Assembly: GCA_026418535.1 (NCBI GenBank) | Contig: JAOABC010000002.1 | Location: 62,001-126,000 of the forward strand | Length of the DNA: 64,000 bases | Direction: 5' to 3' | DNA from: Hydrogenothermaceae bacterium | GTDB lineage: Bacteria > Aquificota > Aquificia > Aquificales > Hydrogenothermaceae | Part shown: positions 17,325 to 26,063 of the stretch, piece by piece | How positions within the stretch are numbered: the stretch's first letter is position 1 | Layout: every line of letters begins with the position of its first letter | Program-made: the position numbers and the translations under genes | Notes under the pieces: model-generated | Database searches by the model: none | Told to the model about the DNA's origin: nothing | The model's input: the letters and a program-made list of their open reading frames with translations, nothing else

Positions 17325-17363
17325 AATCAGACCTCCTTTCTTTATTGTTTCAGACGATCTAGG

Positions 17364-17379
17364 TACAAAAACTATGCCA
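17364..17379 (-). promoter_or_regulatory. Putative sigma54 promoter of amt
   Basis: Read on the minus strand, TGGCATA-GTTT-TTGTA has the -24 GG and -12 G exactly 12 bp apart. The -24 box matches well; the -12 box has T where C is usual, so this is a weaker match than its divergent partner. The predicted transcription start is about 28 nt before the amt ATG. Confidence 0.5.
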
Positions 17380-17442
17380 ATAATCTAAAGTACTGATAAA
17401 TTTTGATTTAAGCAAAGGTAGGAAAATGAATTTCTAAATTTC

Positions 17443-17459
17443 TGCACTAATTATATGCA
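17443..17459. promoter_or_regulatory. NtrC-like enhancer site
   Basis: TGCACTAATTATATGCA has the 17-bp length and outer TGCAC...TGCA arms of the NtrC consensus (TGCACCAWWWTGGTGCA), with 13 of 17 positions agreeing. A further GGTGCA half-site is at 17472-17477. The site lies about 90-100 bp upstream of both predicted sigma54 starts, the usual enhancer distance. Confidence 0.5.
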
Positions 17460-17519
17460 CAACTTTTCTACGGTGCATTAACTTTATGTATCATCATCTA
17501 ATTTAACCTCTCTTTTTGG

Positions 17520-17535
17520 TGGCACGACTTTTGAT
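17520..17535 (+). promoter_or_regulatory. Putative sigma54 promoter of the PDC-like gene
   Basis: TGGCACG-ACTT-TTGAT matches the sigma54 consensus TGGCACG-N4-TTGCW at all positions but one, with exact GG-to-G spacing of 12 bp. It would start transcription near 17546, about 30 nt before the membrane protein gene. Confidence 0.7.
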
Positions 17536-17576
17536 AACAGTTTTAGGTGAAAATACAAGTTTGTTGAGAGGTGCGT

Positions 17577-18482
17577 ATGAAAAAGTTCAACGCTGTTTTG
17601 GAGAATGTTAAGGATGAACTGTGTTCTGAGTTTACAGCATTCTTTGAGAGTTTTAACTGCCAGGATTTAGAGAAGGAGGAATTTATAGAAGGGCTCTTTA
17701 TGAGCTATTCTTTCGTTGAGCTTCTGTATGTACTGGATAAGAATGGTGTCCAGATATCCGATAACTTCGTGAACCCTATCTTCCTAAAAAGGATAACTGT
17801 CAGTGGAAAAGGAGTAGATAGGTCCGGAAGAATTTACTACCAAGAGGTGGTTAAAAAGAGGAGATGTATAGTAACAGAGCCTTACAAGTCTATTTCAAGC
17901 CCAGAGATAACTGCCACTGTAGCTGTACCTATCATGAAAGATGGGGAGATAGAGTGTATAGTTTGCTTGGATCTAAATCTTAGAGCTGTAATCAGTAAAT
18001 TCGAAGGGGGAAAGTTAAGAACTAAGTTTGAAGCCTTTACTAAGTTCTCCTATACTACATTTGCAGTCTTTCTTATATTTATAGCAATAAAACTATTATC
18101 CTTTGGGGTTTTGCAGATATTCCAGTTTAAATTTGATGAGGAGCACATATTTGAGTCTGTTATCCTTGTTACCCTTTCTATTGCCATATTTGACCTTGCA
18201 AAAACTATCTTCGAAGAAGAGGTCTTACTCTATAAAGACCCGAGAAGGCATTCTGAGATTAGGAAGACTATAACTAGATTTTTAGCATCTATAATAATAG
18301 CTGTATCAATTGAAGCTCTTATGCTTGTTTTTAAGTTTACGATCTCAGACCCATCAAAACTTCTCTATGCTCTGGGACTTTTCTTTGGTATTGGATTCTT
18401 GATAATAAGTCTTGGTGTGTATGTATTCTTAGGGTCAAAAGCAGAGATATCTATAAAAAGGTTTGAGAAGGAGAATAACTGA
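17577..18482 (+). CDS. PDC/Cache-sensor-like membrane protein, function unknown
   Basis: The 301-residue protein has an N-terminal soluble part (about 1-155) that resembles a PDC/Cache sensor fold (VLDKNGVQISDNF, then GRIYYQEVVKKRRCIVTEPYKS and TATVAVPIMKDGEIECIVCLDLNL). Four membrane segments follow, between about residue 160 and 295 (FAVFLIFIAIKLLSFGVLQIF, SVILVTLSIAIFDLAKTIF, FLASIIIAVSIEALMLVF, LFFGIGFLIISLGVYVFLG). There is no kinase, GGDEF or methyl-accepting output domain. A GTG lies 6 nt upstream, but GAGAGGTG fits the ATG at 17577. The sigma54 promoter and the divergent amt suggest a role in nitrogen or ligand sensing; this is inference only. Confidence 0.65.
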   Translation: MKKFNAVLENVKDELCSEFTAFFESFNCQDLEKEEFIEGLFMSYSFVELLYVLDKNGVQISDNFVNPIFLKRITVSGKGVDRSGRIYYQEVVKKRRCIVTEPYKSISSPEITATVAVPIMKDGEIECIVCLDLNLRAVISKFEGGKLRTKFEAFTKFSYTTFAVFLIFIAIKLLSFGVLQIFQFKFDEEHIFESVILVTLSIAIFDLAKTIFEEEVLLYKDPRRHSEIRKTITRFLASIIIAVSIEALMLVFKFTISDPSKLLYALGLFFGIGFLIISLGVYVFLGSKAEISIKRFEKENN

Positions 18483-18491
18483 GGGTCTGTA

Positions 18492-18500
18492 TGGTAAAAT
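18492..18500 (+). promoter_or_regulatory. Putative extended -10 promoter (TGGTAAAAT) before secD
   Basis: TGG-TAAAAT is 33 nt before the secD GTG. It repeats exactly the element before aroB' and before the sugar nucleotidyltransferase gene. Confidence 0.5.
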
Positions 18501-18532
18501 AGATATTGTAAATATAAACTTAGAGGAAGAGA

Positions 18533-20068
18533 GTGAGAGTAGATATCAAGGTTAAACTTCTTGTTCTTTTTGTGGTTTTCTCTGTAATATCCTACTTGAT
18601 GATAACAAAATCCCCTAAGTTAGGTCTGGATATTCAAGGGGGTGTTAGTATAACCCTAAAGGTGGATATAGATAAGGTTATTAAAGACCAGTACATCGGT
18701 CTTGGGAAAGATGTAGAGAAGAAGTTAGAGGGTAAAGCAGAGATACTCTCTACAAAGCTAGAGGAGGAAGGTGTACTCATCTCTCTTCTAGACCCAACGA
18801 AGTTATATGTAGCAAGAGAGACTATACAGAAGGAGTTACCACAGGTTTTAGTAGAAAGCAGAGAGTCTAATCTTTTCGTTAAGTTTACAGAATGGGAAGT
18901 TCAGAGAATAAAGACTGCAACGATAAAACAGGCTGTAGAGACTCTCCGGAACAGGATAGACCAGTTTGGAACATTATCAGCAAACATAGCTCAGAAAGGT
19001 AAGGATAGGGTATTAGTAGAACTACCTGGAGTTGTAGACCCAGATAGGGCAAAGGCCATAATAGGAAAGACTGCCCAGCTTGAGTTAAAGGAGGTAGTAG
19101 ACTCCTCTTACTCTAAGGAAGAGCTTCTCTCAAAGTATAACAACTCTATTCCAGAGAATCTCCAGCTTCTTGAAGGAGTAGAAGAGACTGTAGAAGGTAA
19201 AAAGGTTAAGGAGTGGTTTATAGTAAGGAGAGTTCCAGTTATAACCGGAGCTATGCTTAAAGATGCAAGGGCCTCTATGGATCAAGGTGGTAACCCTGCT
19301 GTCAACTTTGAGCTTACATCAGAAGGTGCTACCATCTTTGGAGAAGCAACTCAGAACATGATAGGTAAAAGGCTTGCAATAATCTTGGATGACAAGGTAA
19401 TGTCTGCACCTGTAATAAGGTCAAGGATAACTTCATCTGGACAGATAACAGGTAAATTTACAACTGAAGAGGCGAATGATCTGGCTGTTGTCTTGAGAGC
19501 CGGAGCCCTTCCCGCTCCAGTGTCTATATTGGAAGAACAGGTTATAGGTCCTACTCTGGGTAAGGAGTCTTTAGACAAGACCCTCATTGCAGGCATAGTC
19601 TCCTTTATACTGGTTGGTATATTCATGATATTCAGGTATGCTGTGGCTGGATTTATCTCTGTAGTGGCTTTAGTGTTCAATTTATTAGCTCTGTGGGCCA
19701 CTATGCTAATGTTCGACATTACCCTAACACTGCCAGGTATAGCTGGTATAATTCTGAATATAGGTATGGGTGTTGATGGTAATGTGGTTATATTTGAGAG
19801 AATAAAGGAGGAACTTAAAGCTGGCAAGACTCTACGAGTCTCTATAGAAGAAGGTTTTAAGAGAGGATTTAACGCTATATTTGACTCTCACATCACAGTT
19901 ATAATAGCTGCTTTAGCTCTACTAGAGTTTGGAAACGCACCTCTTAAAGGTTTTGCAGCTACATTGTCTATAGGAACATTTATAAATCTCTTTACTGCTA
20001 TTTTCTTAACTAAGTTGTTCTTGGATTTGGTTCTTGGTGGAAGGAAACACTTTAAATATGCGGTTTAG
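18533..20068 (+). CDS. secD: Protein translocase subunit SecD
   Basis: SecD works with SecF to pull exported proteins through SecYEG using the proton motive force. The 511-residue protein has an N-terminal TM, the LGLDIQGGVSITLKVD motif, the P1 head domain (TLRNRIDQFGTLSANIAQKG, RVLVELPGV) and five C-terminal TM helices with NIGMGVDGNVVIFERIKEEL. The GTG start is preceded by GAGGAAGA. secF follows after 9 nt, the normal order. Confidence 0.96.
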   Translation: MRVDIKVKLLVLFVVFSVISYLMITKSPKLGLDIQGGVSITLKVDIDKVIKDQYIGLGKDVEKKLEGKAEILSTKLEEEGVLISLLDPTKLYVARETIQKELPQVLVESRESNLFVKFTEWEVQRIKTATIKQAVETLRNRIDQFGTLSANIAQKGKDRVLVELPGVVDPDRAKAIIGKTAQLELKEVVDSSYSKEELLSKYNNSIPENLQLLEGVEETVEGKKVKEWFIVRRVPVITGAMLKDARASMDQGGNPAVNFELTSEGATIFGEATQNMIGKRLAIILDDKVMSAPVIRSRITSSGQITGKFTTEEANDLAVVLRAGALPAPVSILEEQVIGPTLGKESLDKTLIAGIVSFILVGIFMIFRYAVAGFISVVALVFNLLALWATMLMFDITLTLPGIAGIILNIGMGVDGNVVIFERIKEELKAGKTLRVSIEEGFKRGFNAIFDSHITVIIAALALLEFGNAPLKGFAATLSIGTFINLFTAIFLTKLFLDLVLGGRKHFKYAV

Positions 20069-20077
20069 GAGAAAATA

Positions 20078-21013
20078 ATGAGAAACTTTCTAGTGGAGCC
20101 ACCTAATATAGATTTCTTGAGGATAAGGAAGGTTGGCTATCTACTTTCATTAGGTTTACTTACCTTAAGTTTGATTCTATTCTTTACAAAGGGGTTTAAC
20201 CTAGGTTTAGATTTTACCGGTGGAACTTCTATACATATTAAGATGAGTAGTCCATCTTCAACTTCAAGCATCCGGAGTGCCCTTAAAGAGGTAAAACTGG
20301 ATGATGCGTTGATACAGGAGATAGGAACCGGAAAAACAGAGTTTGAGATAAGGGTATCCATCAAGAAAGGTGGCTCATCCCAAGTAGTCCAAAAGGTAAA
20401 GTCAGCCTTAGACAGATCTTTTCACGGTAATTATGAGATAAGGAAAGTTGAGTTTATAGATGCTTTAGTTGGGGATGAGATGAGGAAAGCCAGTATATAC
20501 TCTCTTCTTTTTGTTATGGTAGGTATCCTACTGTATGTAGGGTACAGATATGAGCCTACATTTGCCTTGGCTGCTATCATTCCCATATTCCACGATGCAA
20601 TCATAACTCTTGGTGTTTTCTCTTTCCTTGGAAGGGAGATAGACCTTACAGTTGTTGCTGCTATCTTAACAGTCTTAGGGTACTCTCTGAACGATACGAT
20701 CATAGTCTTTGACAGAATAAGAGAGAACATAAAGATAAGGGGCAGGAAGAGCCTGGAGTCTATAATTAATAGAAGTATAAATGAAAACCTAGGAAGAACT
20801 GTGATAACATCCGGAACATCTCTCTTTGCTGTAATATCCATATTCCTGTTTGGAGGAGATTCTTTAAATAGTTTTGCCCTTGCTCTACTCATAGGTATAG
20901 TGTTCGGAACATACTCATCTATATACGTAGCAGCTCCTCTCATCCTTGAGATGGAAAGACTAATAAAATCAAGAGTGATAAAGGAAAAACCAATAAACCC
21001 AGAGGTCAAGTGA
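20078..21013 (+). CDS. secF: Protein translocase subunit SecF
   Basis: SecF is the partner of SecD in the SecDF export motor. It has the GFNLGLDFTGGTSIHIK motif after TM1, a short P4 domain, and the C-terminal TM bundle with ILTVLGYSLNDTIIVFDRIRENI. The 311 residues are the expected size. TAGGAG lies upstream of the ATG. It overlaps the hisC start at 21013, so the downstream amino acid gene may be translationally coupled. Confidence 0.96.
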   Translation: MRNFLVEPPNIDFLRIRKVGYLLSLGLLTLSLILFFTKGFNLGLDFTGGTSIHIKMSSPSSTSSIRSALKEVKLDDALIQEIGTGKTEFEIRVSIKKGGSSQVVQKVKSALDRSFHGNYEIRKVEFIDALVGDEMRKASIYSLLFVMVGILLYVGYRYEPTFALAAIIPIFHDAIITLGVFSFLGREIDLTVVAAILTVLGYSLNDTIIVFDRIRENIKIRGRKSLESIINRSINENLGRTVITSGTSLFAVISIFLFGGDSLNSFALALLIGIVFGTYSSIYVAAPLILEMERLIKSRVIKEKPINPEVK

Positions 21014-22083
21014 TGGATTTCTTAATTAGATTAAGAGAACTAAAGGCTTATAAAACGGAGACCACTCCTTGTAAAGTTAGGCTATCTTCTAACGAGAGTC
21101 CCTTTGACCTATCTGAGGAATTAAAAGATAAGATCTTAGAAGAGATAAGAAAGATAAACTTTCAGAAGTATCCAGATCCAACAGCAAGAGCCCTAAAAGA
21201 AGTCTTAGCAGATTTTATAGAAGAGATGGATGGTGTGGTTGTCTCTCCGGAAAACCTAGTGTTGGGTAATGGCTCAGATGAACTTATACATATGCTTATA
21301 TCTGTGGTTGGAGATCTAGATAAGCCTGTTCTTTATCCAGTTCCCACGTTTCCTATGTATCAGGTATCCTCAGATATCCTTAGAAGACCAAAAGTGGAGT
21401 TTTTCCTAAATGAGGACTTTGATATATATATCTCAGATTTAGATATGGCCCTGTATGAAAACCCTCAGATCGCTTTCTTTGCATCTCCAAACAATCCAAC
21501 TGGAAATAGTTTAAATCCGGAGGCTATAAGGTATACTATAGATAGGGGGATATTTACCGTAATAGATGAAGCTTATATACACTTTTCAGATAGAAAAAGC
21601 TTTCTAAAATTAGCGTTAGAGATGGATAATGTGGTAGTTCTACGGACTATGTCCAAGATAGGACTTGCCTCCATCAGACTTGGTTATCTTGTGGCAAAGA
21701 AGGAGATAGCTCAGCTTCTAGATAAAGCACGACTGCCATTTAACATAACTTACCCAACTCAAGCTGTAGCAAAAGTGGTTCTTACAGAAGGAATTGAAGA
21801 GATAAAAAAACAGATAGAGTTTGTGAAGTTTGAAAGAGAGAGAGTCTTAACTACTCTGAAAGAGATAGACAAAGTGAAAATCTATCCATCAGACGCTAAC
21901 TTTTACCTTATAAAGGTTCCAGATGCAGACTTTTTCCATAAAAACCTAATCCGGATGGATGTCTTAGTAAGGAACATGTCTCACTTACCAAAGATGGAAA
22001 ACTGCTTGAGAGTATCCGTTGGAAAAAGGGAAGATAACAATGCCTTTATACAGGCTTTAAAGGATGTTGTTTCTGAGTTATGA
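21013..22083 (+). CDS. hisC: Histidinol-phosphate aminotransferase
   Basis: HisC is a PLP-dependent aminotransferase of histidine synthesis (histidinol-phosphate with 2-oxoglutarate). It has NGSDELIHMLI, the PTFPMYQV segment, FFASPNNPTGN, FTVIDEAYIHF with the PLP-contacting Asp, and the Schiff-base lysine in VVLRTMSKIGLASIRLGYLV. The ATG at 21013 (AGAGGT 6 nt upstream) overlaps the secF stop; a GTG 3 nt earlier is less well placed. No other his genes are nearby. It converges with bcsQ and overlaps it by 6 bp. Confidence 0.94.
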   Translation: MDFLIRLRELKAYKTETTPCKVRLSSNESPFDLSEELKDKILEEIRKINFQKYPDPTARALKEVLADFIEEMDGVVVSPENLVLGNGSDELIHMLISVVGDLDKPVLYPVPTFPMYQVSSDILRRPKVEFFLNEDFDIYISDLDMALYENPQIAFFASPNNPTGNSLNPEAIRYTIDRGIFTVIDEAYIHFSDRKSFLKLALEMDNVVVLRTMSKIGLASIRLGYLVAKKEIAQLLDKARLPFNITYPTQAVAKVVLTEGIEEIKKQIEFVKFERERVLTTLKEIDKVKIYPSDANFYLIKVPDADFFHKNLIRMDVLVRNMSHLPKMENCLRVSVGKREDNNAFIQALKDVVSEL

Positions 22084-22818
22084 CCTCCGGATACCCTTTA
22101 CAAGGAGATATTTATCTAATGTTTTCTTCACATAGATACTAAATGGACAAGTAGGGTTGTAGAGGACTGTAGGTTTACAGTGCCCCTGAGAGTCAGACAC
22201 AGTTATGTCTTGTGGTATTAGACCTAAATTTTTATCACCGCACAAGTAAGATATCATTTTCGAGAAATCTTCACTGACTTTGGTAGGTTCCGTTCTATTT
22301 ACCAATATGTGAGTTTTGTTTGTAAGGTTTTTACTCTCTATAAACTGCTGAAATATAATAAAGGAAGAGAAAGTTGCCGGGTCTGGGTTTAGAACAACCA
22401 AAAAGTCATCAGCTATCTCTAACAATGTCTCTATGTGTTTAGAAATCCTGGGAGGAGTATCATATACGACAAAGTCATATGTGCTTATATCTCTTACAAA
22501 TTCTCTGATCTTTTCTAGGTTAAATTTGTCTTCATACAGCTCTGGAGCTTTTAGGGAGAGCAGTCCAGTAGGGATAAAATCGAGGTCTCCGCTGTCTAAC
22601 AAAACTTTTTGTACAACTCTATCAAAACTCGCTTCACTTATGAGGACTTCTGAAAAACCTTCTTTGAAGTCCTTGCAGAGAAAGTGAGCTATACTGTTTT
22701 GAGGGTCAGTGTCTACTAAGAGAGCTTTGAAATTTTTTGATAGCTCATAAGCGAAGTTTAATGCTATCGTAGATTTACCTACACCACCTTTAAAAGAACC
22801 TATAACTATATTTATCAT
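22078..22818 (-). CDS. bcsQ: BcsQ-like ParA/MinD ATPase of the cellulose operon
   Basis: The 246-residue P-loop ATPase has the deviant Walker A (SFKGGVGKST, about residues 8-17), ALLVDTDPQNS and DFVVYDTPPRIS, all typical of ParA/MinD proteins. It is the last gene of the cellulose cluster and overlaps bcsC by 4 nt, which identifies it as BcsQ (YhjQ), a factor that positions or assembles the secretion complex at the cell pole. Without that context it would be called a generic ParA. It is not a chromosome-partition gene here: no parB or parS-like site is seen. Confidence 0.85.
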   Translation of the reverse strand: MINIVIGSFKGGVGKSTIALNFAYELSKNFKALLVDTDPQNSIAHFLCKDFKEGFSEVLISEASFDRVVQKVLLDSGDLDFIPTGLLSLKAPELYEDKFNLEKIREFVRDISTYDFVVYDTPPRISKHIETLLEIADDFLVVLNPDPATFSSFIIFQQFIESKNLTNKTHILVNRTEPTKVSEDFSKMISYLCGDKNLGLIPQDITVSDSQGHCKPTVLYNPTCPFSIYVKKTLDKYLLVKGIRRS

Positions 22819-25800
22819 TTTTTATAGATCTCCTTCTCTTGGTTTATTAGGTCTTTTTCTGTAATGTTAAATCTGTTTCCAAAGAAGTACTGTAGACTTA
22901 GGGAGCCAAAGAGCTCTGAGTATTTCGATGTTTTTCTGTACTCTCCAGAGATATTGAGAAAAATATTCCGATGAAGTCTGTATATACTTCCTATATACCC
23001 ATCGAAAGATGTATCTAGACTATTTTCCCCTTTATTGTCCACATTCATAAGTCCCAAGAAAGCCTTATAGTGCATCCCTGCTACAGGGTTGAAAAACTTA
23101 AATCCTTCAAACATTGGAGCAGCGATCATAAGTCTTTTCGGAGAGAAGTATCCTCCGCATCCGTAATAGTAACAGTCTTGGTCTTTCGAAAAACTATCGT
23201 ACATAAAAAATAGACTAATGTAGTCTTTATCTCCGATTAAACTATTTAGTGACAGCTTAGGCATCAGTATGAGGTTGTAGTGGTTGTTCTCTTGTACGTT
23301 TTTACCTTTTATTTTTCCTACTTTAAGCTCTGCGTATACAGGGAATTTTTCATCTCCTTTCTCTCCGGAAAGTTTAACTCCCTCTTCTATAGCTCTCCCC
23401 CAACTGGTTTTTTCTGTATATGGGTCCAAAGTTCCAACATAGGATAGGAGAGAGTCTCGAACAGGTCTTCTGTATAAACCGATTCCTATCTTACTGTTTT
23501 CCATCAGAGCCTTTGCCTCTAAGTTGTAAATGAGAGAGTTAGATACACCGTTGTTCACAATAGGTGTAGAACCAATCAATCCTTCTAATACGGATTTATA
23601 TGTGTTTATCTTTATGCCTCCAAAGGGTTCTGCTCTCCTGTATCCGGATGGAACTGTTCTCATGATGTTCATATTTGAAGGTGAACCAAAATGTTCATAA
23701 TCTTTTAATATTCCGGAGTACAAGTTTGTTCCGTATACACCAGCATGTACACTAATATTTTCGTTTACAAAATGTCTTACCAATATATAAGGAGAAGTAT
23801 CTATTATTTTGCTTTTACCGTTTTCTCCGGATTTGTCTCTCAACTTAAGACCTATTTCAAGGTTGCTAAGATAGTTCTGCTTCCCTTCTTCTATCTTTTT
23901 CTTCAGTTCTTTTAAATTACTTTCTGAATCCGTTGACTCCTTTGACATGTATCTTTCTTTAGATGTAGTCTTATCTTTTTTTATATCTTCCTGTCTGTAG
24001 GGAACAAAGATCTCTAGAGGCTCTATCCCATCTTCCAAGATGTATGGTACTTCTCTCTGGATGTATAACATCTCTCTCTGAATGTTTTCTTGCTTAAGCT
24101 TCTTGTCTTCAGGGTAAGGAAGGGTAGTTTCTTTAGGAATTTCTCTTGTATTCTTTGCTAAAGACTCTATACTTTTAAGTATTCTTTCCCCATCAGTGTA
24201 AAACCCTATAGATTTGTATATAGTAGCTACACCTTCCAAGACATTTGCATCAGTAGAATTCTCTAGTTTCTTTAGTAGCATAAGGGTATTCTCTTTATCT
24301 TTTAAATTACTGTATACGTAAGCAAGTCCCAATATAGCCGTCTGATTGTTTTTATCTAACACAAGAACATTTTCAAAGGCTTTTTTACTACATTCCAAAT
24401 CTCTCAGGTTATAACAGCTCCATCCTAGGAGTTCAAACAGAGTAGGCTCTACTTTAAAAATACTCAAACCCTCTAAAGCCACATTCTTTGCTCTGTCATA
24501 ATCTTTACTTTTTAGGTAAAAGGAAGATAACTTAATGTATAGAACTTTGTAAAGTTCTCTAAGTTCTCTCTTCTGCTCCTCTGTTAATCTGTTTTTATCT
24601 ATACTTTTCAGTATTAGTTTAACTTGCTCGAAAAACTCAAAATCTATCAATCCATATAAGTATGATACTTTTATACCAAAATCCTCCGGTTCTAATTCAT
24701 AAGCCTTAGTTAAGTATTTGAAGTATAGCTCTTTTACTCCTCTTTCCTTGTATATGTTCGACAAAATTAAATAGACCGTAGGGTTAAGTGAGTTCAGTTT
24801 CAAAGCTTCTTCTGCGTATGTAAGAGCATTTGAAATCTCTTTTTTCTCTATAAACTCTTTAGCTTTCTTTATCAGGTATAGTTCTCTTATTTTTTTCTCA
24901 TCCTCATCTTTAACTCCCAGAGCTTTTAGCCTATCTATCATCCGGATAGAATCTTCGTAACTACCTAGCTTTACATACACAGCTTTTAGACCTTTGATAG
25001 CATCTTTATTCTCTTTATCAATTAGAAGGACATTTTTGTAGAAATTCTCTGACTTATGTAAATTACCCTTTAGCAGGTATAGATAGCCCAAGTTCAGTAA
25101 AACATAAATGTTGGATGGTTGTTTTAAGTATAAATTATGTAAAATAGATTCTGCTTCATCCAGTTCTCCGGATTCTATCCTCTGTTTTGCTTTGTCTATA
25201 TCAGCATAGAGATTTTTCTCTTCCAATAATCTTTTTTCTTCCTCCGTTAAGAACTGTTGGAACTTAGAAAGTTCCTGGATTTTTTCAGACGCTATAAGAT
25301 AGTCTATGTATGCTCTTATAACCTTTTTATTTTGAGGATAATTACTGTACAATCTTCCTATAATCTCTTGTGCTTTATTTAGTTCTTTACCTTTGAGGTA
25401 AGCATAGAAAATTCCCAATCGAGACTCTAAATTTTCCTTAAAAAAGAGACTTCTTTCAAAATGTTTGATGCTTTCCTTCACATTATTTCTTTCAAGGAGA
25501 TTGTATCCTTTCTCCATGTAGTAAACCCAGCAAGCCTCTGATTCCAATTTTTTTTCTTTTCTTTTTATGTTCTTTATAGAGGAAAATATCTCACAAGCTT
25601 CTTTAAAGTTCTCTCTTTTTAAGTTGACTAGACCTATAATAAATTTAGCATCTGTAGAGTACTTAGTGTTTATAAGCTCGTTTACTATACTTGAGGCTTC
25701 CGAAAGTTTTTCAGAGTGAAGACTGTTCGACTTTTTCTTATCTTCAGTTTTAGTCTTCACTTTCTCCTCTTTTTTTACCTCGGTAGTAGTTCTGAGAGTA

Positions 25801-26063
25801 GATGGTTTAGAGATCTTTGCGTCTAACCCGTTAGACTTTAGGAAGTCTTTAAGTTGTAGAATGTAGTCTAAATTTTTATTCTCTAAACACTTTAAAGTGT
25901 TGGTATCAATTCTCTTACATTGTCTAAATCCGAGGTTTTTAAGTTTTTCTTCCTCGGATTTTGTCTTTATGTTCACCAACAGCTCATAAGACTCTTCTCC
26001 GGCTGAAGTCTGGACTAAAGCCCAGCACAGAGAAAGACCTATGGTAAACCTTTTAAAATCCAT
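22815..26063 (-). CDS. bcsC: Cellulose secretion protein BcsC (TPR scaffold and outer membrane barrel)
   Basis: BcsC spans the periplasm with TPR repeats and exports the glucan through a C-terminal 16-strand barrel. The 1082-residue protein has a signal peptide (residues 1-22), a short domain at about 25-85 that looks like a degenerate SPOR fold (YELLVNIKTKSEEEKLKNLGF), then many TPR units from about 100 to 620. A charged linker follows, then a BCSC_C-like barrel from about 740 to the end with strands such as NISVHAGVYGTNLYSGI and SLSLQYFFGNRFNI. It starts inside the end of bcsZ and overlaps bcsQ by 4 nt. The barrel is divergent in sequence; the order of domains and the operon make the call. 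Confidence 0.85.
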   Translation of the reverse strand: MDFKRFTIGLSLCWALVQTSAGEESYELLVNIKTKSEEEKLKNLGFRQCKRIDTNTLKCLENKNLDYILQLKDFLKSNGLDAKISKPSTLRTTTEVKKEEKVKTKTEDKKKSNSLHSEKLSEASSIVNELINTKYSTDAKFIIGLVNLKRENFKEACEIFSSIKNIKRKEKKLESEACWVYYMEKGYNLLERNNVKESIKHFERSLFFKENLESRLGIFYAYLKGKELNKAQEIIGRLYSNYPQNKKVIRAYIDYLIASEKIQELSKFQQFLTEEEKRLLEEKNLYADIDKAKQRIESGELDEAESILHNLYLKQPSNIYVLLNLGYLYLLKGNLHKSENFYKNVLLIDKENKDAIKGLKAVYVKLGSYEDSIRMIDRLKALGVKDEDEKKIRELYLIKKAKEFIEKKEISNALTYAEEALKLNSLNPTVYLILSNIYKERGVKELYFKYLTKAYELEPEDFGIKVSYLYGLIDFEFFEQVKLILKSIDKNRLTEEQKRELRELYKVLYIKLSSFYLKSKDYDRAKNVALEGLSIFKVEPTLFELLGWSCYNLRDLECSKKAFENVLVLDKNNQTAILGLAYVYSNLKDKENTLMLLKKLENSTDANVLEGVATIYKSIGFYTDGERILKSIESLAKNTREIPKETTLPYPEDKKLKQENIQREMLYIQREVPYILEDGIEPLEIFVPYRQEDIKKDKTTSKERYMSKESTDSESNLKELKKKIEEGKQNYLSNLEIGLKLRDKSGENGKSKIIDTSPYILVRHFVNENISVHAGVYGTNLYSGILKDYEHFGSPSNMNIMRTVPSGYRRAEPFGGIKINTYKSVLEGLIGSTPIVNNGVSNSLIYNLEAKALMENSKIGIGLYRRPVRDSLLSYVGTLDPYTEKTSWGRAIEEGVKLSGEKGDEKFPVYAELKVGKIKGKNVQENNHYNLILMPKLSLNSLIGDKDYISLFFMYDSFSKDQDCYYYGCGGYFSPKRLMIAAPMFEGFKFFNPVAGMHYKAFLGLMNVDNKGENSLDTSFDGYIGSIYRLHRNIFLNISGEYRKTSKYSELFGSLSLQYFFGNRFNITEKDLINQEKEIYKK

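Noticed and set aside
22078-22818. Chromosome or plasmid partition ParA
   Set aside because: There is no parB or parS nearby, and the gene overlaps bcsC in the cellulose operon, so BcsQ is the better reading.
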